A DNA stretch of 64,000 nucleotides, taken from assembly GCA_004352715.1 (NCBI GenBank), contig SCFE01000019.1:980579-1044578 (forward strand). Direction: 5' to 3'. This stretch comes from Hofstenia miamia. Its lineage: Eukaryota > Xenacoelomorpha > Acoela. Both the position numbers and the translations under genes were made by a program. This document shows positions 60,301 through 64,000 of the stretch, piece by piece; position 1 is the first letter of the stretch, and every line of letters starts with the position of its first letter. Under the pieces are notes generated by a model. That model was given only the letters and a program-made list of their open reading frames with translations. It was not told the DNA's origin and did not search any database.

Positions 60301-62969
60301 TGATAGAGCTTGGTGATACGCACACGGTCTTTTGCGGAACACCGATGGCCTTCCCTATCTCACATTGCGTATTGGAAGTATGCAAATGTAAGGTCACAAT
60401 GTCTTCTAGTCCAATGTTAATAACCATCGCCCTAAACATGTATGTGTGGAAAGGCTTGAGTGTGTCAAAAATGTCGAGTCAATTAATTTTGCCGACTCGT
60501 TGTATATATTAATTTGGATTCATATTTAGTTTGCAAATATAATGCTATAGCAAACAATATAATGTAATATAATATATTAGCAAATATTAAATGAAATCGG
60601 TCCTGTTTGAAATTGAAAAGTTGGTCCCGGTCCCGTACTGGTCTTCCTTCCCATAGAAGGTTCATCTCGCGTATTGTTTTTTGGTTCTGCAGGCGTGTAG
60701 TAACAATGTTGTCAGTTTACACTTACTAGTATTTTTTACATGGCAGGAAAAGTGTTTCTACGAGCCTAGACGTCTCTAAATTTGCACGGGATATCACAGC
60801 CGGTAGATGAATGTTAATTGAAAGTTGTGAGCTCTCCCAAAGTGGAAGTGTTTATATTTTTAATAGCAATCGAAAAATAAATTTAAAAAATATAATAAAT
60901 TAGTATAGTCACCAAGGATTGTAATTAATGATTCATAATATCGTGATCTTGTCCGTTTTTGATTAAAACGATGTTGCTCATATTTGAATACCTTTTTTCA
61001 GCATTACTAATTCATCACACCTAACAGCAAACAAAGACATTTCCTTATGGAATCAATGAGCAGAGATATATCGATGTTTGTTATGCAGTATCAGTAAAAT
61101 ATGCTAGTTGTGTTTATTTAATTTGAATCACATAGATAGCTTCGAAATTCACAACTCACGCCAAATAGTTTACCATTTAATGTGAAATTTTACAGACTAT
61201 CGAAATGGTTTTCAAATTACATTGTGTTAGCTAATTTCTTTCAGATACTGTTAATTTAAGTTCATCACATTGACATTGTATCACATGTGTACAGATGTGA
61301 AATTGCTGCAATGTAATAACTTCTCATTGCTGTGCTTTATACTACTTCATTAAGTATGTCGTAAATGACCTTTGTTAAATATAATGTATGAACTCAGGCA
61401 TGAATAATCACAATTACCCACCACCATAATCGTAGGAGTACTGCACTGAGATAATAATCGTGGGCTACTAGCAGTTCTCATTAGTAAGTCAAGTGAACAC
61501 CAGTCAACCGACATGACAAAAAAGCTGATTTGTCTACGATAAAGGGGTTTTTAGTGAAATTCTAACTAATCATTGAAACCACATTCATTGTTCAATTCTT
61601 TATAAGTTTAGGTTTTAAATTTGGGCTATTCTTAATTTGAAGTGTAAAATTTTATTGTTTAGAAGAGTTCGCCAAATTGCGGGACCTACTTTCAAAATTC
61701 AAACCCGATCACATAAACAGTTTGGTAGATGGATGGAATGTCGGAGGAGGTCTTGTACTTGACTATCTCGAATTCCAACAAGAAAAACTCCATATTATCA
61801 ATGACGATGGATATCAGACCACCGACTGGGATTTCCTACGCAATCAGATTATTGATATTTGTCGTCGTTTGCATAGATTCCCGACTACTACTTGTACGCA
61901 CAGGTATTAACATTTTTCATTTTCCTTAATATTTATGTATTTTTGAAGCAGTTTTTTCAATCCTCAGTTTTATTCGTTCAGAGCTTATGGCATCAGCTTT
62001 CATTACACGAAATTGTGTAGAACTACCTCCGCTAAGCGGCGTACCAGTTATATTTATATATTCTGTGTAGCACATCAAATCAACTTTCATATTAAAAGAT
62101 GCAATTTCAGGCTAATTCCCATCCGCAAAAAATCGTCAAATAAATATCTAATTTAATTTTAATGTGACCTAGTCCACAAATTTGCTAAGAAGTAAGATCA
62201 TTACTTGTTAACAGTAATATTTTAGCTCTTTTTCATATATTCAAATATTTAGGGTAGTTCAAGCGGAAATGACCAAGCAGATTGTCTCATGTATTCAAAT
62301 ATTTATCAGCAATGGCATGGTATGAATTTAATTCAAAATTAACTTTGATTTACTATTATTAATATATATTACATAAACAATATCTAATAATTTTTTTGTT
62401 GAATTCTACATTTGTTAGTGTCGTTAGTTTTTTCCAAATTTCAATATATTTCAATTTTTTCTAGGGTTAGATTGCTGTTTGGATATCTGAAATTATCTTG
62501 AACGATCTGGAAATAGTTTTTTTATTGAGGTTTTGGACAAACCAAAATTATAATTATAAAATTTGTAAAAATAGGATTTTTGAAAGTTTGGGAATTTTTT
62601 GATTTGGTGTTTTTTTGTAATGTTTTGCATTCTACAATTCATTTGCTATGCGATTTGTTTATTTTCATTATTTTCATGAGGTGTTTAGGCTCAGATTGGA
62701 TGCTGAGCTGTTATTTACTTAGGGCTTGTAAGGGCACCATTCCAATATTTTTGTGAATTCTTTATGAAATGAAGTACATATAACGTGAAATCAGAAACTT
62801 TTTTTAGGTAAATGATCCTGGGGCAGCGATTGCTGCATTCACACCATACCTTCGAAGATTATCCCTCCCTGAGGAGTACATTTTGCACACGGTTGCGCAA
62901 TTAGCAGATCTGCAGGCGTTTTTCTTAACAGACAGACTATGTACAAGTTCTTGTGATGCGTCATTTTAA
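13747..62969 (+). CDS. NUP98: NUP98-NUP96 nucleoporin precursor, whole gene (about 30 coding exons)
   Basis: Encodes the polyprotein precursor of Nup98 (mobile FG nucleoporin, binds RAE1/Gle2 and transport receptors) and Nup96 (scaffold subunit of the Y/Nup107-160 complex). Proposed exons: 13747-13759, 18093-18140, 18182-18328, 18373-18420, 18465-18530, 18861-19024, 25597-25824, 25870-25992, 26034-26184, 26755-27149, 27518-27673, 27717-27830, 27931-28079, 28124-28242, 28390-28545, 29609-29862, 30657-30785, 42012-42156, 42616-43086, 43924-44036, 44163-44361, 44444-44553, 45376-45546, 45948-46151, 46230-46405, 47185-47340, 49980-50230, 61663-61903, 62253-62319, 62808-62969. All junctions are GT-AG and keep phase; total 4926 nt, 1641 residues. 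Order FG, GLEBS, FG, autoproteolytic domain, Nup96 is that of animal Nup98-96. The host frame shows no break despite dozens of intronic transposons. The first exon and exon 18 are the least certain. Confidence 0.93.
13949..14547. mobile_element. Fold-back element with repeated GACCGCTGTG motifs
   Basis: Between two (TA)n tracts. The motif GACCGCTGTGGAC occurs at about 13984 and, inverted, in three related forms between 14469 and 14545 (reverse reads GACCGCTCTGCAC, GACCGCTGTGTAC, GACCACTGTGGAC). A further ACCGCTGGTCCG sits at the left edge. The layout suits a non-autonomous transposon with subterminal transposase-binding repeats. It lies in NUP98 intron 1. Confidence 0.5.
14567..15289. other. 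Assembly gap (N), 723 bp
   Basis: In NUP98 intron 1 as modelled; preceded by (TA)n and followed within 15 bp by (TA)n. Could hide an upstream FG exon. Confidence 1.
15304..15342. repeat. (TA)n microsatellite, longest uninterrupted tract
   Basis: One of many (TA)n tracts; others at 1-14, 1502-1532, 2682-2709, 4060-4079, 5272-5323 (with one break), 7295-7317, 8174-8191, 10548-10573, 13918-13948, 35039-35059, 35304-35324 and 37494-37512. Confidence 0.97.
15343..17574. other. NUP98 intron 1, nothing recognised
   Basis: AT-rich sequence without coding or repeat signals I can name; FG-type coding was searched for and not found here. Confidence 0.4.
17575..17835 (-). pseudogene. Tc1-like transposase fragment
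   Basis: Minus strand reads RPLRSPHMAGP (like the second DNA-binding helix block of Tc1 transposases) at about 17790-17825 and, near the other end, ETIRNYMNRRIEAVIAT (17585-17640), the typical Tc1 C-terminus. The catalytic core between them is deleted. Confidence 0.55.
18093..19024 (+). CDS. NUP98: NUP98 exons 2-6: N-terminal FG repeats and first half of GLEBS
   Basis: Exons 18093-18140, 18182-18328, 18373-18420, 18465-18530 and 18861-19024, separated by introns of 41, 44, 44 and 330 nt. Exons 2-5 encode FG repeats (GLFSG, TFGQNKP, NTFG, GLFGASN, NVFG, SGFG, AFG, NLFGQ). Exon 6 carries the start of the GLEBS motif: GTTVKF, GTDTMMK, TKHQCITVMKEYEAKSLE, very close to the RAE1/Gle2-binding segment of vertebrate Nup98. 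All of exons 2-5 have phase 1 at both ends. The acceptor of exon 2 could also be six bases downstream (18099) without changing frame. Confidence 0.9.
19388..19983 (-). mobile_element. Internally deleted mariner element
   Basis: 596 bp with inverted ends CAGGGTGATTGGAAAGTAAC (left) and, reversed, CAGGGTGATTGGTAACGCCC (right). The minus strand keeps the C-terminal third of a mariner transposase in one open frame (19463-19852): QQDGAVVREWLDENF with the second catalytic Asp and PRSPDLSPCDFFLWGVMKDR with the third, then the family's C-terminal tail. The DNA-binding half is missing. In NUP98 intron 6. Confidence 0.9.
20070..21967 (+). mobile_element. Decayed hAT transposon with 8-bp target duplication
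   Basis: 1898 bp. Starts CAGTGCCGTATTACCGC and ends, reversed, CAGAGCTGGATTAAAGC; flanked by GTTATAGC (20062-20069) and GTTATAAC (21968-21975), a 7/8 match 8-bp duplication typical of hAT. A plus-strand remnant of the C-terminal dimerization region reads LPVTNTEGQLYFSV with stops (about 21555-21600), like PVTNAEAERSFS of zinc-finger MYM-type hAT transposases. Many stops and deletions. Confidence 0.8.
22154..22363 (-). pseudogene. Penelope-like GIY-YIG fragment
   Basis: Reads LVLYKYYCDYFKKSYIGETI, the same YKY-C-x2-x-SYIGET signature as the copy at 7.4-7.7 kb but with the second Cys lost and a diverged rest. Degenerate. Confidence 0.6.
22928..22967. repeat. 40-nt near-perfect hairpin
   Basis: GGTGCCACGCGGTTAGTC, TTTT, then GATTAATCGCGTGGCACC. 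All 18 positions pair if two G-U pairs are allowed. It lies at the left edge of the TTAGTC-rich arm. Confidence 0.85.
23340..25112 (+). mobile_element. hAT-like element of the CGGBP1-like group, degenerate
   Basis: Ends are related inverted sequences (left TAGCGTCA with GCGTCCGGAATTTCTTGATG inside; right, reversed, TAGGCGTCAGGATTTCTTGA). Plus-strand coding in broken frames: an N-terminal zinc-finger-like segment (SYFSTSNKLVCTACSYELMG, 23660-23725), FFQDLTSAMVKSNIPLQKI (23840), CGRSCPNESTMPKNIY, then DAAAYMVKVGK, HITCLAHGVY, and PEAIPSRWTTWIHAVCYYCE (24440-24500), ending in NFTMSPNQVVKMKFAPLVSV and the short C-terminus at 24990. This gene layout is that of a hAT-derived family related to CGGBP1. 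Several frameshifts. Confidence 0.7.
25597..26184 (+). CDS. NUP98: NUP98 exons 7-9: end of GLEBS and central GLFG repeats
   Basis: Exons 25597-25824, 25870-25992 and 26034-26184 with introns of 45 and 41 nt. Exon 7 starts GAACTGCGAATGGACG and continues exon 6 exactly as in the family: KSLE joined to ELRMDDYLANRKS. GLFG-type repeats follow: GLFGNQ, GVFGA, SLFGGA, SLFGQS, SLFGST, GLFGST, GIFGSS, TLFGAP, spaced by Ser/Thr/Gly/Ala. This is the intrinsically disordered permeability-barrier region. The acceptor lies only 24 nt downstream of a transposon-like terminal repeat. Confidence 0.93.
26385..26659. mobile_element. MITE in NUP98 intron 9
   Basis: 275 bp with inverted ends ACTAATACATCCCTCT (left) and, reversed, ACTAATACCTCCCTCT (right), flanked on both sides by TA-rich repeats. 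The motif CTACATAGAGGG or close forms recurs at 26429, 26461 and 26638. No coding capacity. Confidence 0.75.
26755..27149 (+). CDS. NUP98: NUP98 exon 10: GLFG repeats and Gln-rich end
   Basis: A 395-bp exon with NLFGAP, SLFGQQ, GLFSSN, GIFGQN, SLFGGG, SLFGAS and GIFGSN, then a Gln/Ala segment (TTDQAAANAQHTMLQQQVN) and SPYGDSPLFRDPLL, which corresponds to the end of the FG domain before the linker. The acceptor is either TACAG (26755) or TAG (26758); both are in frame. The preceding 570-nt intron contains a MITE. Confidence 0.92.
27518..28242 (+). CDS. NUP98: NUP98 exons 11-14: linker before the autoproteolytic domain
   Basis: Exons 27518-27673, 27717-27830, 27931-28079 and 28124-28242. Encodes a charged linker: KREDILKPTNPLAQKPF (like the LKPTNPAAQK of human Nup98), TALFDGLEEEE (like HLFDGLDDDE), KNSVKKLSI (like KKSIKKLVL), then an acidic and Ser-rich stretch, ending HPAGIILTRPG, which opens the autoproteolytic fold. 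The donor at 27674 is chosen over GTAAG at 27651 because it preserves the conserved TTTGK-TALFDGL join and phase 0. Confidence 0.9.
28390..30785 (+). CDS. NUP98: NUP98 exons 15-17: autoproteolytic domain and HF/S cleavage site
   Basis: Exons 28390-28545, 29609-29862 and 30657-30785. Conserved blocks: EYYISPSLEELANI, DVTIGREGYGSVFFPGDTN, LNLDEI-VHIRRKEVTLYPDD, KAIITLEKVWPNDK, DYRPDSGSWVFEV, and VPHFSKYGLDDDSDEDP. By family knowledge the chain cleaves itself between Phe and Ser of HFS, here at about F781/S782 (between bases 30668 and 30669), releasing Nup98 and Nup96. The intron before the site separates WVFE from VPHFSKYGL. If the donor at 30786 is not used, six more residues and a TAA (30804-30806) would end a Nup98-only product. 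Confidence 0.95.
28546..29608. other. NUP98 intron 15, nothing recognised
   Basis: About 1.06 kb of AT-rich intron inside the autoproteolytic domain coding region, without transposon ends that I can see. Confidence 0.5.
31101..31281. repeat. 37-bp minisatellite
   Basis: Four full copies starting at 31121, 31158, 31195 and 31232, each beginning AGGAACAAGTGACAAATGGA (with substitutions) and ending AATTCTTCT, plus partial copies on both sides. No spacers, so it is a tandem array, not CRISPR. In NUP98 intron 17. Confidence 0.95.
31282..32137. other. Intron 17 sequence, nothing recognised
   Basis: AT-rich; a 128-residue open frame at 31666-32052 resembles no family I know and has no supporting features. 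Confidence 0.4.
32138..32401. mobile_element. MITE with perfect 27-bp terminal inverted repeats
   Basis: 264 bp flanked by TA on both sides. Both ends read CAGTCGCGGCCACTGGATTA then GCATCAC, identical for 27 bases. GC-rich ends contrast with an AT-rich core. TA duplication and CAGT start point to a Tc1/mariner-type parent. The perfect ends suggest recent movement. Confidence 0.93.
33751..34103. mobile_element. hAT-type MITE with GGCTCG repeats
   Basis: 353 bp. Left CAGACTTGTCAACGATCCGA; right, reversed, AAGACTTGTCAATGAGCCGA. Flanks ATTAGGTC (33743-33750) and GTTAGGTC (34104-34111), a 7/8 match 8-bp duplication. Subterminal GGCTCG or GCTCG occurs at least seven times, concentrated near the ends. 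Confidence 0.8.
34390..34760 (-). pseudogene. Mariner-like transposase fragment
   Basis: Minus strand, two frames: WFQQDGTSSHVSHLFFGWLK (second catalytic Asp, about 34510-34580) and HPDFFVWGYLKDS (third catalytic region, about 34400-34445). Stops and a frameshift between them; no terminal repeats found. Confidence 0.7.
35046..35546. repeat. Duplicated block around a 21-N gap, probable assembly artefact
   Basis: The block ending at 35282 and the block ending at 35546 are the same sequence from the (TA)n tract through AGTAGGGCA, about 235 bp, differing by one C in a C-run (8 versus 7). They are separated only by N at 35283-35303 and the (TA)n. This looks like one locus assembled twice. Confidence 0.85.
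36170..36290 (+). pseudogene. hAT transposase C-terminal fragment
   Basis: Reads NSTSAAVKRSFSVLKPF in frame for about 25 codons then a stop. SAAxxRSFSxLK is the dimerization-region signature of hAT transposases. It lies just before the 1000-N gap, which may hold the rest. Confidence 0.45.
36494..37493. other. Assembly gap (N), 1000 bp
   Basis: In intron 17; followed by (TA)n. The round length suggests a gap of unknown size. Confidence 1.
38700..39240 (-). pseudogene. hAT-like transposase fragment
   Basis: Minus strand reads FQNKPYYLMVDESRDTCGIK (about 39170-39230), a catalytic-Asp region of hAT type, then after frameshifts SHALHRLAEYVRGKNPVADL (about 38890-38955), like the C-x-x-H region before the helical insertion. 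Probably the same group as the element at 23.3-25.1 kb. Confidence 0.5.
39241..40710. other. Intron 17 sequence, nothing recognised
   Basis: AT-rich; two short exon-like segments (40311-40355 and 40674-40710) were considered and not accepted. Confidence 0.4.
40711..41457 (+). mobile_element. Deleted mariner element keeping the DNA-binding half
   Basis: 747 bp, flanked by TA. Left CAGGGTGCGTCACGGAAACC, right, reversed, CAGGGTGTGGCACGGGAACC; both continue AAGTGTTTTT. Plus strand: EHRMFAYDCFVRSGESVTAV and RKTILRWVNNLQTGGSI (helix-turn-helix region, 40844-41035), then HSAALQINNCTVRRILHEDL and NENMMVAMSDEA with the first catalytic Asp (41070-41290). The C-terminal half is deleted. Confidence 0.88.
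42012..42156 (+). CDS. NUP98: NUP98-NUP96 exon 18: acidic N-terminal part of Nup96
   Basis: Predicted from acceptor CCTAG at 42011 and donor G/GTTTCA at 42157; reads TITTVSDSFSNVMKQKSYRG then an acidic stretch (DDMELEELHTIPETD). Phase 0 in, phase 1 out, matching its neighbours. SFSNVMKQKSY loosely resembles the short motif (LGINPHVLQIMKASLL) that begins the Nup96 assembly region in vertebrates. Alternative in-frame acceptors at 42054 or 42057 would shorten it. Confidence 0.7.
42616..43086 (+). CDS. NUP98: NUP98-NUP96 exon 19: Ser/Thr-rich Nup96 N-terminal region
   Basis: A 471-bp exon, Ser/Thr/Pro-rich, ending in the conserved HIDCGLSMGRSFTVRWSP block, the counterpart of MDMALFMGRSFRVGWGP in human Nup96. 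This marks the entry into the structured part that joins the Y complex. Phase 1 at both ends. Confidence 0.93.
43924..44553 (+). CDS. NUP98: NUP98-NUP96 exons 20-22: start of Nup96 helical domain
   Basis: Exons 43924-44036, 44163-44361 and 44444-44553. Encodes PLxxx-like beta/helical entry (NLVRFSLTSHFTDEDK), then HQVISLCVALWGRIPGFG (human TWTLCEALWGHLKELD) and SYLIQLKRKIAFSSWLKTVC (human YIQILERRRAFSRWLSCTA). These motifs identify the Nup96 family domain. Confidence 0.93.
44739..45250. mobile_element. hAT-type MITE packed with GCGGT motifs
   Basis: 512 bp. Left TAGAAATGAATGCGGTGCAG; right, reversed, TAGAGATGAGCGCGGTACAG. Flanked by CATCGTAG (44731-44738) and CATCGCAG (45251-45258), a 7/8 match 8-bp duplication. 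GCGGT or its reverse occurs about ten times, mostly near both ends. In NUP98 intron 22. Confidence 0.88.
45376..47340 (+). CDS. NUP98: NUP98-NUP96 exons 23-26: Nup96 alpha-solenoid
   Basis: Exons 45376-45546, 45948-46151, 46230-46405 and 47185-47340. Diagnostic segments: EKASAIALDNGDTRLALLLL (human EACSLAQQSGDHRLALLLSQ), KDRMNIYGLLSGN, WLRTFALYFWFASDYNASI, DPLTLYQQAFQ, CFDFHLSWFVCHVLKSLGY and AAQLEEMGWWHWSVF. These make up the ACE1-type alpha-helical solenoid that binds Sec13 and Nup85-Seh1 neighbours in the Y complex. The acceptor of exon 25 is a NAGCAG tandem site, so one Gln could be included or skipped. Confidence 0.93.
47773..48300 (-). pseudogene. PiggyBac-like transposase fragment
   Basis: Minus strand: an acidic N-terminal part (EEINWLQKEEDDNLNYDIVE, about 48225-48300), then RTRAWWKTPKKIFDVMPEDL, FEMISNELNLFASQ and EEYQIFVGVLLLSVYRPVPR, ending QYWAFEEYD (47773-47990). 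This is the start of the piggyBac (PGBD) transposase domain: F-x3-NLYA-x-Q, then E-x4-F-x-GILLL-x-Y, P-x5-YW. Frame breaks; the catalytic part is absent. Confidence 0.72.
48690..49066. repeat. Palindrome pair forming a TTAA-bounded terminus
   Basis: TGGTTCGCAAATGCGAACCA at 48694 and GGTGCGCATTTGCGCACC at 49033-49050 are each near-perfect palindromes, and are inverted relatives of each other (common form ATGGTKCGCAAATGCGMACC). The right one sits 16 bp from TTAA (49067-49070), so the reverse strand reads TTAA then CCCATTTAGCACAATGG. TTAA is the piggyBac target, and a piggyBac-like transposase fragment lies 0.5 kb away. Confidence 0.5.
49980..50230 (+). CDS. NUP98: NUP98-NUP96 exon 27: Nup96 C-terminal solenoid
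   Basis: Reads REESIKGIISRN, NTLGVPEEWIYEAKSLIA, AKTWNKAHAFILNDILPDYFINGK; matches LRVPAKWIHEAKAVRAHM and AEHWNRCHKLIIRHLASDAI of human Nup96. Enters with two carried bases from 47340 and leaves phase 1, joining exon 28 across an 11.4-kb transposon-filled intron. Confidence 0.93.
51493..51914. mobile_element. Tigger/pogo-like MITE
   Basis: 422 bp. Left CAGAATACCCTCACCTATTC; right, reversed, CAGTATTCCCTTGCTATTCG, which continues CGGGGGTTACGTTC. These ends match the Tigger/pogo style of terminus. TA on the right side. No coding capacity. Confidence 0.72.
53352..54608 (-). pseudogene. Pogo/jerky-type transposase, frameshifted
   Basis: Three consecutive frames. First (from 54608, after a possible splice acceptor TTCTCAG): NTLQVAADWGFPMTAIDLRL. 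Second (to 54106): PSNIFNYDATNVTEDPVAKV with the first catalytic Asp, then TLMACGAADGTMLPPMVVYK. Third (54116-53352): SGWFDIKTFQRWFTFLFLPH, KVFLADNLASHFSPEVLRLC with the second Asp, and HFLQSLDLAVFKGMNLRWRR with the third. These are the DDE_1 (Tigger/jerky) motifs. Frameshifts near 54480 and 54110 break an otherwise long transposase; the C-terminal 60 residues are Ser/Lys-rich. Confidence 0.88.
54745..55059 (-). CDS. C2H2 zinc-finger segment inside the pogo-like element
   Basis: 104-residue open frame. YHCLQCEATFPQPSMMYHHL continues with a His four residues on (C-x2-C-x12-H-type finger), followed by YCQVCKRFYASNSNLRR, a second finger whose His positions are degenerate. It lies upstream of the transposase in the same orientation and inside the terminal repeats, so it is probably a first exon of the transposase or an accessory DNA-binding part. 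Confidence 0.6.
   Translation of the reverse strand: MQLSCNCSKIDMQSNKVIIVFDLKTQIYHCLQCEATFPQPSMMYHHLIYSHWSDYYDREIEGRYCQVCKRFYASNSNLRRQIISLNKFLTVKKKICPEYIDVLH
56488..58119 (-). pseudogene. hAT transposase with BED zinc finger, one in-frame stop
   Basis: From ATG at 58119: a BED-type finger (IWDEFEATEGGKKAKCKHCP, then H-x4-H in MKEHIKKEH). A TAA at 57922-57924 follows, after which the same frame continues without break through 57852 to the stop at 56488, about 543 codons in all. Downstream motifs: MCVDGWSNVCSDPLVG (first Asp), SLVTDNAENMNKM (second Asp), YGCGAHLLNLLAKDL (C-x2-H), DVRWNSCLKTLQWY (RW), and SSAGLERIFSTMGFVHDEVR (Glu and dimerization). Restarting at the ATG at 57852 would give a 454-residue protein without the finger. 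Confidence 0.93.
58190..58560. repeat. Diverged tandem repeat of 113-120 bp in the hAT 5' region
   Basis: The segment GTAATCAG-GCAAAAAGT followed by (A/G)CGTATACT and TCACACGG recurs at about 58198, 58311 and 58431, with a weaker fourth part near 58560. It lies upstream of the transposase ATG, inside the element. Next to it TTCTGATTGGTTC occurs twice in a row (58598-58626), an inverted CCAAT-like motif. Confidence 0.7.
59000..60084. other. Intron 27 sequence, nothing recognised
   Basis: AT-rich with short open frames only. Confidence 0.4.
60085..60430 (-). pseudogene. Tc1-like transposase N-terminal fragment
   Basis: Minus strand reads CEIGKAIGVPQKTVC (first helix-turn-helix, about 60335-60375), then DDKLILHIILTNSRLTAKDI (second DNA-binding half, 60220-60290) and GRRLGERGSIRHEANKPP. 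This is the N-terminal part of Tc1 transposase; the DDE part is missing. Confidence 0.55.
60431..61662. other. Intron 27 right part, nothing recognised
   Basis: No coding, RNA or transposon signals seen up to the exon 28 acceptor. Confidence 0.4.
61663..62969 (+). CDS. NUP98: NUP98-NUP96 exons 28-30: C-terminus and stop
   Basis: Exons 61663-61903, 62253-62319 and 62808-62969. Reads EEFAKLRDLLSKF, VDGWNVGGGLVLDYLEF (human IQDWETSGLVYLDYIRV), VVQAEMTKQIVSC (human LAQSDMAKRVANL), then RRLSLPEEYILHTVAQLADL (human GRLPMPEDYAMDELRSLTQS) and stop TAA at 62967-62969. This is the expected C-terminus of Nup96. Confidence 0.93.
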
Positions 62970-62986
62970 ATTTTTACTTTTTTGTA

Positions 62987-62992
62987 AATAAA
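62987..62992 (+). terminator. Polyadenylation signal of NUP98-NUP96
   Basis: AATAAA begins 18 bases after the last base of the stop codon, implying a very short 3' UTR. Confidence 0.65.
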
Positions 62993-64000
62993 TGTCATTG
63001 CTTCACTTAATTTAAAAATAATTTTTATTTGTTGTAAAGTTTATTATAGATTATATTTATGACCTGTCAATAAGCAATCAAGACAGCGTACAACTCGAAA
63101 TTAGGATCGAAGAGATATTTTAGTTTTTAATGATATGCATACATAATTCGATGAATTGTTTAGAATTTTATGCTACCATAATTTCTCATTTTGTTTTATT
63201 TGAAAGAGATTTCTTTTTGCAGGAGACATTTATAGGTAGGTTGTTTAGACGAATTTGTAATATTTACTAAGCTCACAAAAATTGTAAACTTGTTTTCCGA
63301 AAAACAACAGCAGTTTGCTTTAACATTATAGTCACGTTGTCTAGTCTGTAATATTCTTGTGCAAAGTTGCATATCATGAATATGTTTTCATGTGAGTTGG
63401 TTTTCAATGGTAAAAAATTTTATCTTTTCTCTTCACTAACTTACTACCTTCTAATAGCAGATTGTTTCTCAAAAGGGTGAACAATGTAATGTTTCCGTTA
63501 TCGGTTCCATGTAGAAAATTATTTTTACACGAGGAATTGTTTCAACTCGGTGTGAATATCTAAAGCCAGCTTCCAGTACAGACATAGAATTTCAATAATT
63601 TTAGAGGAAAAGGATAAGTTGGAAATTTAAAATTATTTTTTGCGTACTAAGACTTTGCTATCAATATATTGCGTTCAATGACATGTTTATGATTTCCTGT
63701 TGGTATTTGTCCCAAGATCGCCACTAACACAAGCAAAAAACGTTAATGGTCTCCTAATTATTTAAGTACTTTAAAATCAGTATACATAAATTATGTATAC
63801 AATCAAGAAAATGTTACTTCAATGGTGAGGCATGTTACTTACATCAATTTCGTCTGTTATTATAACCGAAGTACATAGGAATGATCCAGAAATGTCCTGT
63901 TTTTTTATTTGATGAATAATTGAGAAACAAAAATGCGATCATTATCAAAATATTTTCATACTCTTCTATTGTCTAATCAAATTTGAAAAATATTTGTACA
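62993..64000. other. 3' flank of NUP98, nothing recognised
   Basis: AT-rich sequence downstream of the polyadenylation signal; no gene or repeat identified to the window end. Confidence 0.5.

Overview
The window is a strongly AT-rich piece of an invertebrate animal genome. It has GT-AG introns, many of them only 41-45 nt long, frequent (TA)n microsatellites, five runs of N, and a dense load of DNA transposons and Penelope-like retroelements. The phylum cannot be fixed from this sequence alone. No rRNA, tRNA, CRISPR array or bacterial-type operon was seen.

There are two host genes. A short single-exon gene on the minus strand (12125-12970) encodes a CFAP119/CCDC189-like cilia and flagella protein. 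About 0.8 kb away, in divergent orientation, starts a very large plus-strand gene for the nucleoporin precursor NUP98-NUP96. I assemble about 30 coding exons between a 13-bp first exon at 13747 (tentative) and the stop at 62969, giving about 1641 residues with every exon junction in phase. Its parts are FG/GLFG repeats with a GLEBS (RAE1/Gle2-binding) motif (18.1-27.1 kb), the autoproteolytic domain ending in HF/SKYGL (28.4-30.8 kb), and the Nup96 scaffold (42.0-62.97 kb), with AATAAA 17 bases after the stop.

Three giant introns hold most of the repeats. Intron 6 (19.0-25.6 kb) splits the GLEBS motif and carries a deleted mariner, a decayed hAT and a three-layer nest of DNA transposons. Intron 17 (30.8-42.0 kb) lies between the Nup98 and Nup96 halves and holds a 37-bp minisatellite, a perfect-TIR MITE, a hAT MITE, mariner and hAT fragments, an assembly duplication and a 1000-N gap. 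Intron 27 (50.2-61.7 kb) holds a Tigger-like MITE, a 2.3-kb pogo/Tigger element and a young 2490-bp hAT element with a perfect 8-bp target duplication and a single internal stop, inserted in an older mariner.

The left 12 kb is intergenic and repeat-rich: Penelope-like fragments, one with a candidate hammerhead ribozyme and an inverted 5' part, plus Tc1 and mariner copies and several MITEs. Nothing in the window forms a clearly new multi-gene system. The most unusual signals are the ribozyme-bearing, internally inverted Penelope copy, the nearly intact hAT, the nested elements next to the GLEBS splice acceptor, and the series of symmetric phase-1 FG exons.
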